DNA from: Steromphala cineraria
Lineage: Eukaryota > Mollusca > Gastropoda > Trochida > Trochidae
Direction: 5' to 3'
Assembly (NCBI GenBank): GCA_916613615.1
Contig: OU744735.1
Span: forward strand, 45,350,468 to 45,414,467
DNA length: 64,000 bases
Below, piece after piece: positions 12,531 to 23,962 of this stretch. Below the pieces are notes generated by a model. That model was not told where the DNA came from. It searched no databases and saw only the letters and a list, made by a program, of their open reading frames with translations. The first letter of the stretch is position 1; each line of letters opens with the position of its first letter. A program made the translations under genes and the position numbers.

Positions 12531-12940
12531 TATACAGGTGTAGACTATCAAGGTAGACACATTATCAACAATAATATTACAATCTGACGAAGGCGATACA
12601 TGACTGGAGCAACAAAGGATCATGTGATTATCCGTTAATCTTATGGATCATCCATTCGCTGCGTTTCTAGAGGCATAACCGCGGGTCATTACTGGGTTAA
12701 AGTGGATTTGGATCTATACAAGACACTTGTAGTTGGCGCAGGTGATATAGGTGTATATTAGACCCCTTTGCATGTGATATAGCCATAATGCTAATCTTTG
12801 TGACTCGTCTTACAGTGTACAAGCATTGGGATAAGGCTCATTATAAACGTATATCTCACACTATTGCATGCAGTAAGGATGGGATCCATACCTATATCAC
12901 AGCTCCTATAAAGGTACTCCCTATTATCCAACCAACACAC

Positions 12941-13806
12941 CAGTAATCCTTCTAATGTCAGTAATACAATTACTTACAAGGTACCCGTGTTTACGTATTG
13001 TTTATTAAGGCAAGCACATCAGTAATCCTTCTAATGTCAGTAATAAAATTACTAACAAGCTACCCGTGTTTACGTTTTGTTTATTAAGGCAAGCACATCA
13101 GTAATCCTTCTAATGTCAGTAATAAAATTACTAACAAGCTACCCGTGTTTACGTTTTGTTTATTAAGGCAAGCACATCAGTAATCCTTCTAATGTCAGTA
13201 ATACAATTACTTACAAGGTACCCGTGTTTACGTATTGTTTATTAAGGCAAGCACATCAGTAATCCTTCAAATGTCAGTACTACAATTACTTACAAGGTAC
13301 CCGTGTTTACGTATTATTTATTAAGGCAAGCACATCAGTAATCCTTCAAATGTCAGTACTACAATTACTTACAAGGTACCCGTGTTTACGTATTGTTTAT
13401 TAAGGCAAGCACATCAGTAATCCTTCTAATGTCAGTAATACAATTACTTACAAGGTACCCGTGTTTACGTATTATTTATTAAGGCAAGCACATCAGTAGT
13501 CCTTCAAATGTCAGTACTACAATTACTTACAAGGTACCCGTGTTTACGTATTGTTTATTAAGGCAAGCACATCAGTAATCCTTCTAATGTCAGTAATACA
13601 ATTACTTACAAGGTACCCGTGTTTACGTATTATTTATTAAGGCAAGCACATCAGTAATCCTTCAAATGTCAGTACTACAATTACTTACAAGGTACCCGTG
13701 TTTACGTATTGTTTATTAAGGCAAGCACATCAGTAATCCTTCTAATGTCAATACTACAATTACTTACAAGGTACCCGTGTTTACGTATTGTTTATTAAGG
13801 CAAGCA
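12941..13806. repeat. 79-bp minisatellite, ~11 copies
   Basis: Units begin CAGTAATCCTTC and contain TACCCGTGTTTACG; starts at 12941, 13020 and 13099 show a strict 79-bp period. Copies alternate between two close variants (CTAATGTCAGTAATAC and CAAATGTCAGTACTAC), suggesting block amplification. No frame is conserved. Confidence 0.9.
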
Positions 13807-14689
13807 TTGTAAGAAAGGACTGACTGATATGTTAAAGTTCGCAACAATAAATTGTCCTCTGTCTACAAACACAGAACAACAGAACGTGAATTGACCAAGG
13901 TTGTCTTCACCGTATTTCTTCATTCTTTGCGTGTAGATCCTTGCTTGTCATACGAGAAGGAATAATGAAATTAAAAGAATAACAATTAATAATGAGGACA
14001 ATTTGTGCAGATGATATTGAGTTTATTTCAGATGGTTCGCTGAACTCTTATAAAGCTAGGAAGCTACGGTCAATGTTGTGGACTTTTTGTTGATATATTT
14101 GGACTGAAAATTAATTCTCAGGTAATTTGGATAGGTGCAAGAAGGATAAATAAAATATGAAATGGAATGCAGAATACTAAGAGCTTTTTAGTGGGATATT
14201 TTCAACAGATCTAAATCATATTGCCTGAGCCGCAAGTCGAGGGCTGACATTTCTACAAAGATGGTAGGCCTACATCAGACCATATTACCCGAGGGAGAAG
14301 CATACAACGTATTTATCTTACCGTCATGTCAGAAGAAAATATAGGCCTACCCATTTTAGTTTGACTGCCGTTAACGGATGAGCCATTACCGCATGAACGG
14401 CCTTGACCCTTAATGTAAACAAAATGGCGTTGTCCAACCCGACTGCAAATTTATGAATTGTGTTACGTAAAACTATTACTCTAAACATGCTTAAAAGTTA
14501 TTTGATTTTAATCCTATAGTATGTGCATTCAATGCAATGCAGAATTTGGTTCCAAACAAAACATAGAATTATTAGAAAACAAATCTATAATTAATAATCA
14601 CGAAAACAGCTGATCGAACGTATGTAAACTCTGGACACCACGTGCGTAATTTGGTAACGTCATCTTACTTTTAAGCGACACCTTTACTC
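13807..14689. other. non-coding stretch
   Basis: I see no exon, RNA gene or bordered repeat. Confidence 0.45.
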
Positions 14690-14785
14690 GGAGAGGAGCT
14701 GTTGCTATGGCAGCGGGGACATGAAATTTGTACACCGTGAGAGTTGAGACTCGCGATACATGAGATAAAACGAGTCGAGCGTCAG
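14690..14785. promoter_or_regulatory. RFX X-box-like site with CCAAT box
   Basis: GTTGCTATGGCAGC (about 14699-14712) is a near match to the palindromic RFX X-box GTTRCCATGGYAAC. An inverted CCAAT box (CAGCCAATCA) lies ~75 bp away within locally GC-richer sequence. It could serve a gene in either direction; no transcription start is identifiable. Confidence 0.3.
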
Positions 14786-14972
14786 CCAATCAAAACAGAG
14801 TATTTTACTGTAAGGTAAGATAATAATTCTAGTAAATCAAAGATGAGAAGAGATAAATCAATAATAAATAGCTATTGATTTGTTTTAAATGTTTTCTTAG
14901 TAAAACCGAGGAATGTGTATTGGAACAGACATGCTAGAGCATCAGGCGAAAACTGCGAATTGACCTTCTAGT

Positions 14973-14997
14973 GGGAATTCCTTTTAATCACATGTGA
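14973..14997. promoter_or_regulatory. kappaB plus E-box module, diverged copy
   Basis: GGGAATTCC, 6 bp, then the palindromic E-box TCACATGTGA. The arrangement and flanking bases (CTAGT before, GATC after) resemble the three modules at 60762, 62154 and 63661, so this appears to be a fourth copy far from the others. It lies 2.7 kb upstream of the minus-strand gene at 12243. Confidence 0.45.
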
Positions 14998-15279
14998 TCG
15001 AGAATTGGATTCAGTCAACTTAACTTTATTCATATACTTATGTTCAGTCTCTGAAAAACAATAATTATTTAAAACAATGTTTTTATTAAATATAAGAAAA
15101 GCGCCTAGAAGAAGTGGAAATTCACTGCAGATCTAAACTTGCTTATAAAGAGGTTTTGTAAGGTCAAAATGATATTAAATACAGTCTTAGTGTAAAACTT
15201 GTTTATTCAATAAATAAATTGTCTTGCAATTGGTAACACTGCTTTTCTTTTCGCGAGATCCCTTTGTTTATATATAAAT

Positions 15280-15714
15280 ATCAACCTGGTTCCCGGGCCC
15301 TCTTCCGCGTGCGCTAAGGTAGGGCCCAGGGAGCGGAGGCCGCATGGACGCCCCCATTGGAGCAAAACCAACATGGCCGACCAGGTAGGTTTATCATTGA
15401 AATCTCTTCGTTTTGGTATTTCTAGCTAGGAGGTTTCATGAAACGTCATTGTTGTCAAAAGTATATTTCAATGTTATATGTCGATCGCCGGTCTCAATGA
15501 TTTTTTAGAACAAAGGGATAGTTTTATTTTGAATTTTATATCCGACGAGGCGAGCTGCAAAATGTAAACAAAAACAGGCACGGTCAGTGCTTTAGTTACA
15601 GGGGTGCTATCGTTGAAGACAATCACATTTTCGACTGGGAAACGGTAGAATTCATCTCTAGAAACCTCAATTTTACCTAAGCGCACGCGGAAGACGGCCC
15701 GGGAACCAGGTTGA
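15280..15714 (+). mobile_element. foldback/MITE-like element carrying an exon-like start
   Basis: Inverted ends of ~45 bp begin ATCAACCTGGTTCCCGGGCC on the left and match the right end at 15670-15714. Short ATAAAT repeats flank both sides. Inside, ACCAACATGGCCGACCAG|GTAGGT (ATG at 15373) combines a strong start context, four codons (M-A-D-Q) and a consensus splice donor. A captured first exon would explain the GC-rich core, but the coding part is too short to identify the donor gene. Confidence 0.55.
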
Positions 15715-16416
15715 TATAAATAGTTTTAAATACCTACAAAAACGTACGTACCAAGTGTTGATGCACAAATCAATTAATTTCCAATGCACCCCCGACCCTA
15801 ACCCCGACGCAAACAAAACGCAAATTTTGTAAATCAGTCACTCAATGTGCAGTACAAGTAAGCCAAAATATTGCATATGACAAAGTTTCCATACGAAACT
15901 CAAACGCACTTGCTATACGCTTAAGTGTGACAGGGCTACACATTTTTGTACATATATGTATAAAGTAGTGACGTTTCTTTCATATGACGCTTTACCATTT
16001 ATATTTGAGCGATCGAGAGTCAAAAGAGTATAAATTTAAAAAGTATATTATGTTGAACAGAGAAACATCATGTTAAAAAAACGGTAAAACATGACTCTGC
16101 AACTATGCATTGTTTCAACATTAATTTTGTTATCTTTTTGTTCAACGATATTTTGCAATACTACATACACTATAAGCTACGCCCATATGGCAATACAGTC
16201 TCTTGTAGCCGTAGCCATATGAAACGGGCATAACATAACACATTTTACTGGAATCATCAGCGTATTTTTTTTTATCAAGGGAGTCATTTACAATATATAA
16301 GGCAGCTCTACAAAAATTGGTCCTTCATCAATTATCTAGGTATTACAAATGATTTATTTCGTTTTATTGATGATTTTATTATTCCGTACTCTGCACGGTC
16401 CGAGTAGCCTACGTCG

Positions 16417-16861
16417 GGGCTGCGTTCGTTTTGCACAGAGTGTGTCGCACGCGCGATGAAATTCCTAATCGAACGACCTTAGAGTCACTCTCGTGTGCAC
16501 TCTAGAGTCACTCAATGTCCCTGCAGCTAAATCGGGGAGGGAGGTCGTGAGAGTAACGGAAGTGCGTCAATTGACACAGTGTTTATAACATACCACAGGC
16601 ATACTTATTTAAATATAAGTCTGTTTTAACACATTAGCAACCTGCCAATGTGAGGTTTAGATTTATCTGTGATTTTGGAGACCATGACTGTGTTGTTAAA
16701 TTTACTGATAAAATGTTTATGAAAAATTCAATTTTTCGGCCATATTGTTTAAAGCCAGGCAACCAAGTGCGACACTCAGTAGAGCATACAAGTCGTTCGC
16801 TCTTAGTGGCATCCGAGCATGCGCAAGATTACACTCGAGTGGGACAAAACGAACGCAGCCC
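16417..16861. mobile_element. MITE with GGCTGCGTTCGTTTTG inverted ends
   Basis: The left end GGGCTGCGTTCGTTTTG (16417 on) is mirrored by CAAAACGAACGCAGCC at the right (to ~16860). Target duplication is at most 3 bp (CGG). A 75-codon open frame inside is not conserved with anything I recognise. Confidence 0.6.
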
Positions 16862-16905
16862 GGGTTTCGCATAAAATAGAAAAGATAATTGATTTGCATA
16901 GAGAA

Positions 16906-17050
16906 TAACCGTAATAATAATAATAACAACACTTTAACACTTTATTGTCCTCAGAACATACATACATTGGAAATTGTTCTTGTGCCGAAGCACCCGGCAG
17001 CCACAGTGCAGCACCAGTTAAATCGTTGTTGTACACAATAATAAAAATAT
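16906..17050 (-). repeat. LINE/SINE 3' tail
   Basis: On the minus strand a GC-rich block (GCACTGTGGCTGCCGGGTGC) leads to CAATAAAGTGTT and a (TTA)n tail near 16910, the usual form of a retroposon 3' end. No upstream coding part is preserved. Confidence 0.4.
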
Positions 17051-17204
17051 GAACTTTATATGACAAATAGACATTAATGGACAAAAATATAAGATAATAC
17101 CACTGGCCATTTAGCCTAATTTGCGCAGATACACAACACATACACAATAAATAGTGTGTGTCTTTAGAGGGGTGTTGCAGACAGTGTAAATAAAAGGTGC
17201 TATT

Positions 17205-17275
17205 AACTATGACGTCACAAATATGATGACGTCACAGTTTGCCTTTGGCGTCATAGCAACATAACAATAGGCGCA
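17205..17275 (+). promoter_or_regulatory. CRE/X-box promoter of the TRIM gene
   Basis: Two perfect TGACGTCA palindromes about 18 bp apart (near 17211 and 17229) are followed by GGCGTCATAGCAAC, which resembles half of an RFX X-box. They sit directly upstream of the presumed non-coding first exon that ends in a donor at 17380. ATF/CREB and RFX control is an inference from the sites alone. Confidence 0.4.
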
Positions 17276-17318
17276 GATGACTGGAGTCGCATCACAACAA
17301 ACAATACCAACGTGCAGT

Positions 17319-17378
17319 ATGGCTGACACTTGGTCCTTAGAAAACGATAAAGATGAAGATGTCCTGAGAATTCTCTAA
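17319..17378 (+). CDS. 19-codon upstream ORF in the TRIM gene leader
   Basis: ATG in a good context (GCAGTATGG) encodes M-A-D-T-W-S-L and twelve more residues, ending in TAA just two bases before a donor (AAAG|GTAAAT at 17380/17381). If this exon is spliced to the acceptor at 18582, the frame is a complete upstream ORF that would lower translation of the main TRIM frame. It could instead be a chance ORF in a leader. Confidence 0.35.
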   Translation: MADTWSLENDKDEDVLRIL

Positions 17379-18159
17379 AGGTAAATTCTAGATAAGGGAT
17401 CGATGAGAAATAATTTACAAGGCGTTGTTTTAGTATTAATGAATGTCGAAACCGCAATATAAATGTCGACGTACTAGGTTACTGTCATGTTTGGATATTC
17501 ACAAACTGGGTTGAATGTTCTATTAATGAGTATTATAACTTTCTTTCAAGAAATGTAGTTTTCTAAAGGTGAAGCCATTTCAGTTTGCACTTTTAAATTC
17601 AAACAAAAATCTAATATTTCAATGTATTCATCTTTTAAAAATATTTATAATGAGCAGCAACTTTGCAACAAAAAAATTATAAAAATTCACACTCTGTTTT
17701 TGGAATATTCTTCACTACAGTCTGGACGTAGGCTGCGCATGGCGACTTGCAGAACAAACAGATTTCGCAATCATTTGTAGCAAAAAGTGTACGTTGCCTC
17801 AATGGAAATTCTTCGAAAAACTCTTGTGTATACAGTAAATGTAGCAAATTGATGTTATTTTATGTTATTGATTATCTTCACTTTTCTTTCAAATGTAATA
17901 CAAGATAAAGTGATAATTTGTATGTGATTAATACATTTCACCTTTTTATTGTTTTTATACTGGAAAACTGAAAGAGATGTAAGATATATTTCCGGTTGGG
18001 ATAATATAGCCATCATCTTATCTTATCTTATGAAATTTACCCTTCATGTTATTTAATTCAATAATTTCTAAATTGACTTTTTATGAATTAATAAAAAAAT
18101 ATATCGTTGCATGAACATTTTCGAAATAATATTTATTTAGGTAGAATAACTTAGGATCA

Positions 18160-18245
18160 AAACATCAAGCGCCTTGAGCAACCACGAGTGGATGGATATG
18201 CGCGCTATATAAATATTCATATAATTCATATAATCATTATTGATA
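18160..18245 (+). repeat. L2-type retroposon 3' tail
   Basis: CAAGCGCCTTGAGC followed by GCGCGCTATATAAAT and AT-rich repeats is the common 3' tail of L2-clade LINEs and their SINEs. Only the tail is present. It lies in the intron between the leader exon and the RING exon of the TRIM gene. Confidence 0.5.
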
Positions 18246-18613
18246 GAAACGATTGGAAGATGAAAGAGTTTAAAAACATTCAATTCAATTGCAAAATAAT
18301 AAATAAATAAATGATAAAGTAGCTCAAAACTAAGGCAGTCGACTGTAAACTCGTAAATACACTAACAATGTTTGCTTTGAATGTACATGTACATTTTCCT
18401 GTTTTGTTTTTTACATTGTTTTTCTTTTTTTGACAGAGTTTAATAGATATCGACTATTATCGATCACGCATCTCAACATTATATCATTCAAATTTAAGTC
18501 CCCCAAAACGGTGATATACCTATATAAGGATAGCAACAAAAACTTTAATTCATGTTAACCATTCCAACCATTCTATTTCCAGAAACAAAAAAACATATAA
18601 CAGACCAGAAAAC

Positions 18614-18789
18614 ATGGACATGGAAAACATGTCCTTCGCGGAAATAATACGGGAGGACATCCTGTCATGCGCAGTATGCTTCGAGCTGTTACAAGACCCG
18701 AGGACCCTCCCGTGTCTCCACACTTACTGCAAGGGATGTCTGATGAGTATGGTGGAGATTAAAGCCAAAAAGGGGGGTCGCTACATCAG
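18614..18789 (+). CDS. TRIM protein, exon with the RING domain
   Basis: The exon opens at the acceptor TCTATTTCCAG (exon from 18583). The ATG at 18614 gives 58 codons plus two bases to the donor CATCAG|GTGGGT. It holds the first six ligands of a C3HC4 RING finger: C19, C22, C34, H36, C39 and C42 (SCAVC then PCLHTYCKGC). The last pair, C60 and C63, comes from the next exon (CPEC), so the intron splits the RING. RING fingers of this type bind two zinc ions and recruit E2 ubiquitin-conjugating enzymes. Unspliced, the frame runs into intron sequence and stops at 18877. The start is chosen because it is the first ATG in frame after the acceptor and a RING normally sits at the N-terminus of TRIM proteins. 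Confidence 0.9.
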
Positions 18790-18904
18790 GTGGGTTCAAC
18801 AAGGTTGGCTGTGGTTTGTCGCCGGATGGGTGACCCGCAACATTGTTCTGAGCGTTTATGTTGTTATTTTATGTTAAGGATAGTCTAACGGCTTCGATTT
18901 ACTC

Positions 18905-19351
18905 TGATTTGGAAGAGAAATCATTATCTCAGTAACTTAATGCTATTGCAATGAGAAACTCTGGGTTGGAAGAGAAATCATTATCTCAGTAACTTAATGC
19001 TATTGCAATGAGTAACTCTGGGTTTGAAGAGAAATCATTATCTCAGTAACTTAATGCTATTGCAATGAGTAACTCTGGGTTTGAAGAGAAATCATTATCT
19101 CAGTAACTTAATGCTATTGCAATGAGTAACTCTGTGTTTGAAGAGAAATCATTATCTCAGTAACTTAATGCTATTGCAATGAGTAACTCTGTGTTTGAAG
19201 AGAAATCATTATCTCAGTAACTTAATGCTATTGCAATGAGTAACTCTGGGTTGGAAGAGAAATCATTATCTCAGTAACTTAATGCTATTGCAATGAGTAA
19301 CTCTGGGTTGGAAGAGAAATCATTATCTCAGTAACTTAATGCTATTGCAAG
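18905..19351 (+). repeat. 57-bp intronic minisatellite, 8 copies
   Basis: Units contain GAAATCATTATCTCAGTAAC; eight regularly spaced copies start from 18918 with a 57-bp period. They differ mainly at GGGTTGG, GGGTTTG and GTGTTTG. The array lies wholly in the TRIM intron 18790-19607 and would vary the intron length between individuals. Confidence 0.95.
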
Positions 19352-19607
19352 GAGCAAGGACGTTATTGTCGAAATATTGTTACTAAATAGACCGTAGGAG
19401 CAATTAGCACCTTAACAAAACAATATGGCTACTAGATAACCTTTGTTCTCCACGATTCTCTGAATACGGTGTTAGTATATTTAGGTGCCAAGCTTCAAGG
19501 AGAAGTTTAAGTCTACATCAATGAGTGTCACAGAGTCGAACGCACAAAATTACATAGTAAAAATCTGATCACCATCACCATTTTATTCCCGTTTCATCAT
19601 AATGCAG

Positions 19608-21027
19608 GTGCCCGGAGTGCCGTTACGAGACGCGGCTGGTCCGACCAGGGGTTGATGACGTCAAGTCGAGCTTCTTCATCCGGAGCCTGATGGAGGTGTA
19701 CGACACCAAGCGACAGGTGGTCCGGTGTACGGTGTGTCACACTCGCCAGAAGGAGAGGAAGGCGGTCAGCAAGTGCACCACGTGTCTGGACGGGCTGTGC
19801 GAGGAGTGCAGCAAGGGACACCTCCGGTCCACCGCCACCCTCGGACACAAGGTCGTCCCGCTCAGGGACTTCGCGTCCGGGATGTACGACACGTGTCTGC
19901 GGGACAGCCAGAAGTTCATGTGCAGTGCTCACGACCGCGAGATGGAGTTTTACTGCGACACGTGCGAGAGTGTCGGCTGCATGTCGTGCATCATACTGAA
20001 CCATAACGATCACGCCTACGACGTCATACCCGTCTCCTACGAAACTAAAAAGGACAATTTGAAGAGCATGTTTTCTGAGGTGATGACGAAGGTTGAAAAC
20101 ATCGCCATGGCCAAGTCCAAGATCGAAGAGCTGAGCGTCACCATCGGTTCCAAGGGCGAGGAGGTGCTAAAGGTCATCGCAGACGCTGGCAGGGCCGTCA
20201 CTGCAGCCGTTGAGAAGGAAGTCGCCGAGGCCAAAAGAAACGCTGAGAAACTCATCAAGCCCCGTCAGGAGCGATTGACCACCATGAACATGGATCTTGA
20301 CGAGAGGTTGAAGGAGTGGCGGATGTCCATTGAGTTCTGCAGGAAGATCCTGAACGACGGGAAGCCAGTGGAGGTGCTGCAGATCGTGGGGCTGCTGAAG
20401 GAGAGACTGGCTCAACTGTGTCAGGCAGACGACAGGACAAGCGTCCCAGAGATCGAGTTCAACACGCGAATCATGGACGTGCACATCAACGAGGCCTTCA
20501 AGGACGCCGAGAAGATCTTCCTTGGACTCTTCCAGCCCGAGCAGAAGCTGGTTCGTGGGGTCAAGGTCACGGACTGCTGTTGTCAGACCGACGAGTCCAT
20601 GTCGAACGCCGTGGCCGGGAGTGGGTCTGACGTGTCTCACGCTACCGAGAACACCGAATCGGAACAAATGGACTCCGGTCTAGACTCCCAGCTGTCCAGT
20701 CTGTCCGTCAATGATTCGGCAAAGGTTCGAGTCAGAGAAAACACCGAGGACAACTGTGCCGAAAACGCTGACCAACCCGTAGCTCTAAATCCTCCGAGTG
20801 AGACATCATCGTCGGTAAAGCTGATGGATGTGGAGTTCTGGAGTGAGATAGGAGTATCAGAGTTGTCTACCTTTGTGATGAAGAACGCGATGTTGCTCCT
20901 GATGTTTCTGTACGTCTTGTTTATTGAGGAGAGACTCTCTACATTCGTCACTGGCAACGTGAAAGGAATGATGCCCAGAAACCTAGGATGGCTTGGTCGT
21001 TATAATAACAGCACGAACCTTCTCTAG
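19608..21027 (+). CDS. TRIM protein, B-boxes, coiled coil and C-terminal hydrophobic segment
   Basis: Acceptor ATAATGCAG; the first base completes the Arg codon split by the intron. Joined to 18614-18789 the protein has 531 residues. It completes the RING (C60, C63). B-box 1 ligands are C99, C102, C115, C118, C123, C126, H130 and H139. B-box 2 ligands are C164, H167, C175, C178, C183, C186, H191 and H194. Residues ~205-330 are a charged coiled coil, the usual TRIM dimer rod. Residues 360-460 are polar and Ser/Thr-rich. About residues 484-500 (NAMLLLMFLYVLFI) are hydrophobic enough for a membrane anchor. There is no SPRY, NHL or filamin domain. RING plus C-terminal anchor recalls TRIM13/TRIM59, but those lack B-box 1. 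Likely an E3 ubiquitin ligase, possibly on the ER or another membrane. GC-rich compared with flanks; clearly an intact gene. Confidence 0.95.
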
Positions 21028-21934
21028 ATTGTTGTACATGTATATAAAACTTCCCTTTTTTAGAAAGATAAAAAAATTACAAACAGATCATTTTATGTTT
21101 AAAAAAGCTATATCGAAAAAAAAACTTCACATAACAATTAGCGAGGTTACGATGTTATTTTTATACATACGAAATTTTAGAAAATCATCGTTGTTTATTT
21201 GCAACAATTTTATATATGTTTCATAAGTAAGGAATATCCCTTTTCAATATATTAAAGATATTTCTTACGGAATAGAATACGTGAAAACATTATTTATCGA
21301 GCAAAAACATCAGATAACTGTTAGCTAGCTTGCGATATCATTTATAAATAAACCTTTATTTAGAAAACTATCGTTGTTTATATAAACATTTCATATATAA
21401 GTATACATAAAAAAAGTATACATATATATGTATATATAAGTAAGGATAACCCCTTTCCAATGGATTGTAGGTATTTCTTACGAAATAGAATACGTGAAAA
21501 AAAGTTTTTGCTGATTTTATATTTGTGCTGTGCAAAAGTAATCAATAATGGATTCAAAGCTATGATGTAAACAAAAGGATATTTGGAAAGTAAACAAAAG
21601 GTGTTCATTATAATACTTTTTAAAACCGCACGGTAGTTGTTTTTGTCTGTAAAACTAAAGATTTTATATCTATGTTTATTTACATTTTAGATAAGTATTT
21701 ACACATTTACAAATGTTGTGAGCGAATAAGCATGAATAAATATTTAAGATACAACCGTAATTATATCGTCTATTTATCTCATTTTAATCATAACTCGCAG
21801 TGTCATGAAGCTGACCAAATCTACTGGGTCTGCACCACATGTACATGTACACTAACTCGCAACAGTAGAAGACGATATATATATATACCTTCAAAGGATT
21901 ACCTGTCTCTCCTCACGGTATACGTCTGTCTGTC
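21028..21934 (+). other. 3' flank/UTR of the TRIM gene with an imperfect duplication
   Basis: AT-rich sequence with two diverged copies of a segment containing CATCGTTGTTTAT and TTTCTTACGGAATAGAATACG, about 240 bp apart (near 21170-21285 and 21360-21500). AATAAA occurs near 21347 and may be a polyadenylation signal. No coding frame. Confidence 0.4.
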
Positions 21935-22178
21935 TTTAAAGGGACAGTAGCACGTTTTTTGATGATTTTATATTTTAAAATTTTGACTGATAATTGTATG
22001 TTAGTGCTAAATGTATTACTTTGATAGTGTCATAAATCTCATTACACAAGCCAATTAGCCATAGTCAGAGAACGAAGTCCAAAATCCATTGGCGGCCATT
22101 TTTTTTGTGAACACCTTTAATTCACTTTCTGTAAGAAAAAGGACCCCCCCCCATAAAACGTGCTACTGCCCCTTTAAA
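21935..22178 (+). repeat. MITE of the TTAA family, internally deleted
   Basis: Left end TTTAAAGGGACAGTAGCACG and right end CGTGCTACTGCCCC with TTTAA. About 120 bp are missing just inside the right end, where a run of C replaces the usual sequence. Confidence 0.8.
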
Positions 22179-23284
22179 ACATCCGGTGAAAAAAACAAAA
22201 TATAGCTTTCCATGTATTAATCTCAACTTTTATAGGAAATATCAATAAAGCGATTCGACTTTCATAATGCAAAGAGCTACAGAACAAGATTACGTCTGCC
22301 ATTGTGGGGAAGAACTTTTGGTCCCTGGCTGTAGTATGTCAAAGGTGAAGAAATGCCGAAATATTAGCGAAACTAGCTGATGTCAGCAAAAGGAAAGGAC
22401 ACTATTTTCATTTTTAAATGGACAGCAGTTGACATTTGTTCATTGTATCCTGCTACATTCGACCTGAGGATGTGGTCGCACGCTAACACTCTTAGAGTTT
22501 TTCGATCAAATTCAACATCTAGATCTTTAACAAAACACTAAACTTGTAAATGTTTCCGACGCCATATGGTGTTCACTGGTCAATAGATGTCCATTGCGCA
22601 TTGTCCGAATTGTTCAAGTTACCTGATGCATGTGTGCAGACCGACATTCGATCGTATGGTATTCGTCATGCTATTGAGCTAGTTTCACTGGGAGGCAGCG
22701 GTGACGGTGGTCCAACGTAATCGGATGAGAGTAGAAGTGTAGACACCATTTCTTTCTGTTTTATGTGAATATTCAGAAGTGACACATATCTGGTATTTAA
22801 ACTTCCTCAAATAAGAGCCGGTACAGAGCTGGAGGTAAAATTTCTTATATACAGTATTTGAAACAAACTATATATGCGTGCTGTTCCCTGTTATCACTGA
22901 TAATGGAGTCTGAAAATCGTATATATAGATTATTACCCGAGAAAGTTTTTACGTGAATTTTGTATAACCCAAACGAGAGCGAGGATTATATACAAAGTTG
23001 CACGAGTTTCGTAAAAGTCATATGACACACTTCCGAGGGTTTTAATTTCGTTATTACCGATTCTATTCCATTTTATTCTCTTGAAAATATCCAGAAAATG
23101 ACTTGCTTCCCTGGCGACGGCCGGCTACAGGGGCGTCACGAACAATGATTTTAACACGTCACAGACGTAAATAAACGGGGAGTCGCGCTACAACAAACGT
23201 TGCTAGGCAAAGTGATATGTGCACATGTGCTTATATTGAAAATATGTCACTACTAAATTTCAACCATTTTGGTAATAATAAGAG
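22179..23284. other. non-coding stretch with a weak foldback
   Basis: The region 22940-23020 shows a diverged inverted repeat around TATAACCC/GGATTATA. Nothing else is supportable. Confidence 0.3.
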
Positions 23285-23402
23285 GTTATTACATGACAGT
23301 TTTCCTTTCGTCGGTCATATCAAGCCGAAACCGAAGGCCAGAGGGCTGATATGGCGGTAGAGGGTTGATGTGACCGGCGAAAGGAAAACTGACATATCAT
23401 AA
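23285..23402. repeat. foldback repeat
   Basis: GACAGTTTTCCTTTCG near the left end is mirrored by CGAAAGGAAAACTGAC near the right, with ~36-bp arms and a GC-rich loop. Typical of short palindromic MITEs. No target duplication is certain. Confidence 0.65.
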
Positions 23403-23926
23403 CATTTTTATCATATACTACATCTGTAACTGTTTAAAAGGAATGAAAAATGGCTACAAATTATTTTGTATCTGTTTCATTTCCCCGGTCTCGCCATGTA
23501 CTTAACATATTAAGTTGTTAGTGTCCTTATTTTCTAAACCTCTTCAAAATCAAATTCAAAGCAAACTCTTATATGTACTTATTTTCAACCATATGGGTAA
23601 TAAACCTCTTTATAAACTGTGTTGTTTTATCCATTGTCTTGTACTTGAACAAGGCCGCAAATGTAATTAAGCCAGACTCGCACCATTACCTGTATATCGT
23701 ATGAACATGATATCTGTTAAACTTTGTATGAAGTTTGGGATATCCTTTCTCCATAGATATGATATAAAATACCGTACAAAATATCTAAAAAACTAAAAAG
23801 ATTTAAGGAAAACCGTACAAGCTTTATTCAGTTAAAACTTAGATAGTTAAACCTTTAGACTAATATATGCACATGTATCTAGGAATGAAGAATTACCCAT
23901 TTTCAAACCTACATAGATTTAATATT

Positions 23927-23962
23927 AAAGAGCCATTGGCTCTGACGCTCATCAGGTTTCAT
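23927..23962 (+). repeat. solo 5' end of the pearl-like family
   Basis: Palindrome GAGCCATTGGCTC followed by GCTCATCAGG, identical in layout to the 5' end of the full element at 42214. The rest of the element is missing. Confidence 0.55.

Noticed and set aside
12941..13806. CRISPR-like regular array
   Set aside because: The whole 79-bp unit is repeated; there are no unique spacers, no cas genes, and the context is eukaryotic.
15373..15384. Calmodulin first exon
   Set aside because: Only four residues (M-A-D-Q) and a donor; no following EF-hand exon was seen in the window.
18790..18877. TRIM frame continuing past 18789 as an 87-residue RING-only protein
   Set aside because: The sequence after 18789 is intronic (GTGGGT donor) and loses the last two RING cysteines, which the 19608 exon supplies in frame.
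19597..20667. Minus-strand and alternative-frame ORFs over the TRIM exon
   Set aside because: Shadows of the GC-rich coding exon; the plus frame carries complete zinc-ligand sets.
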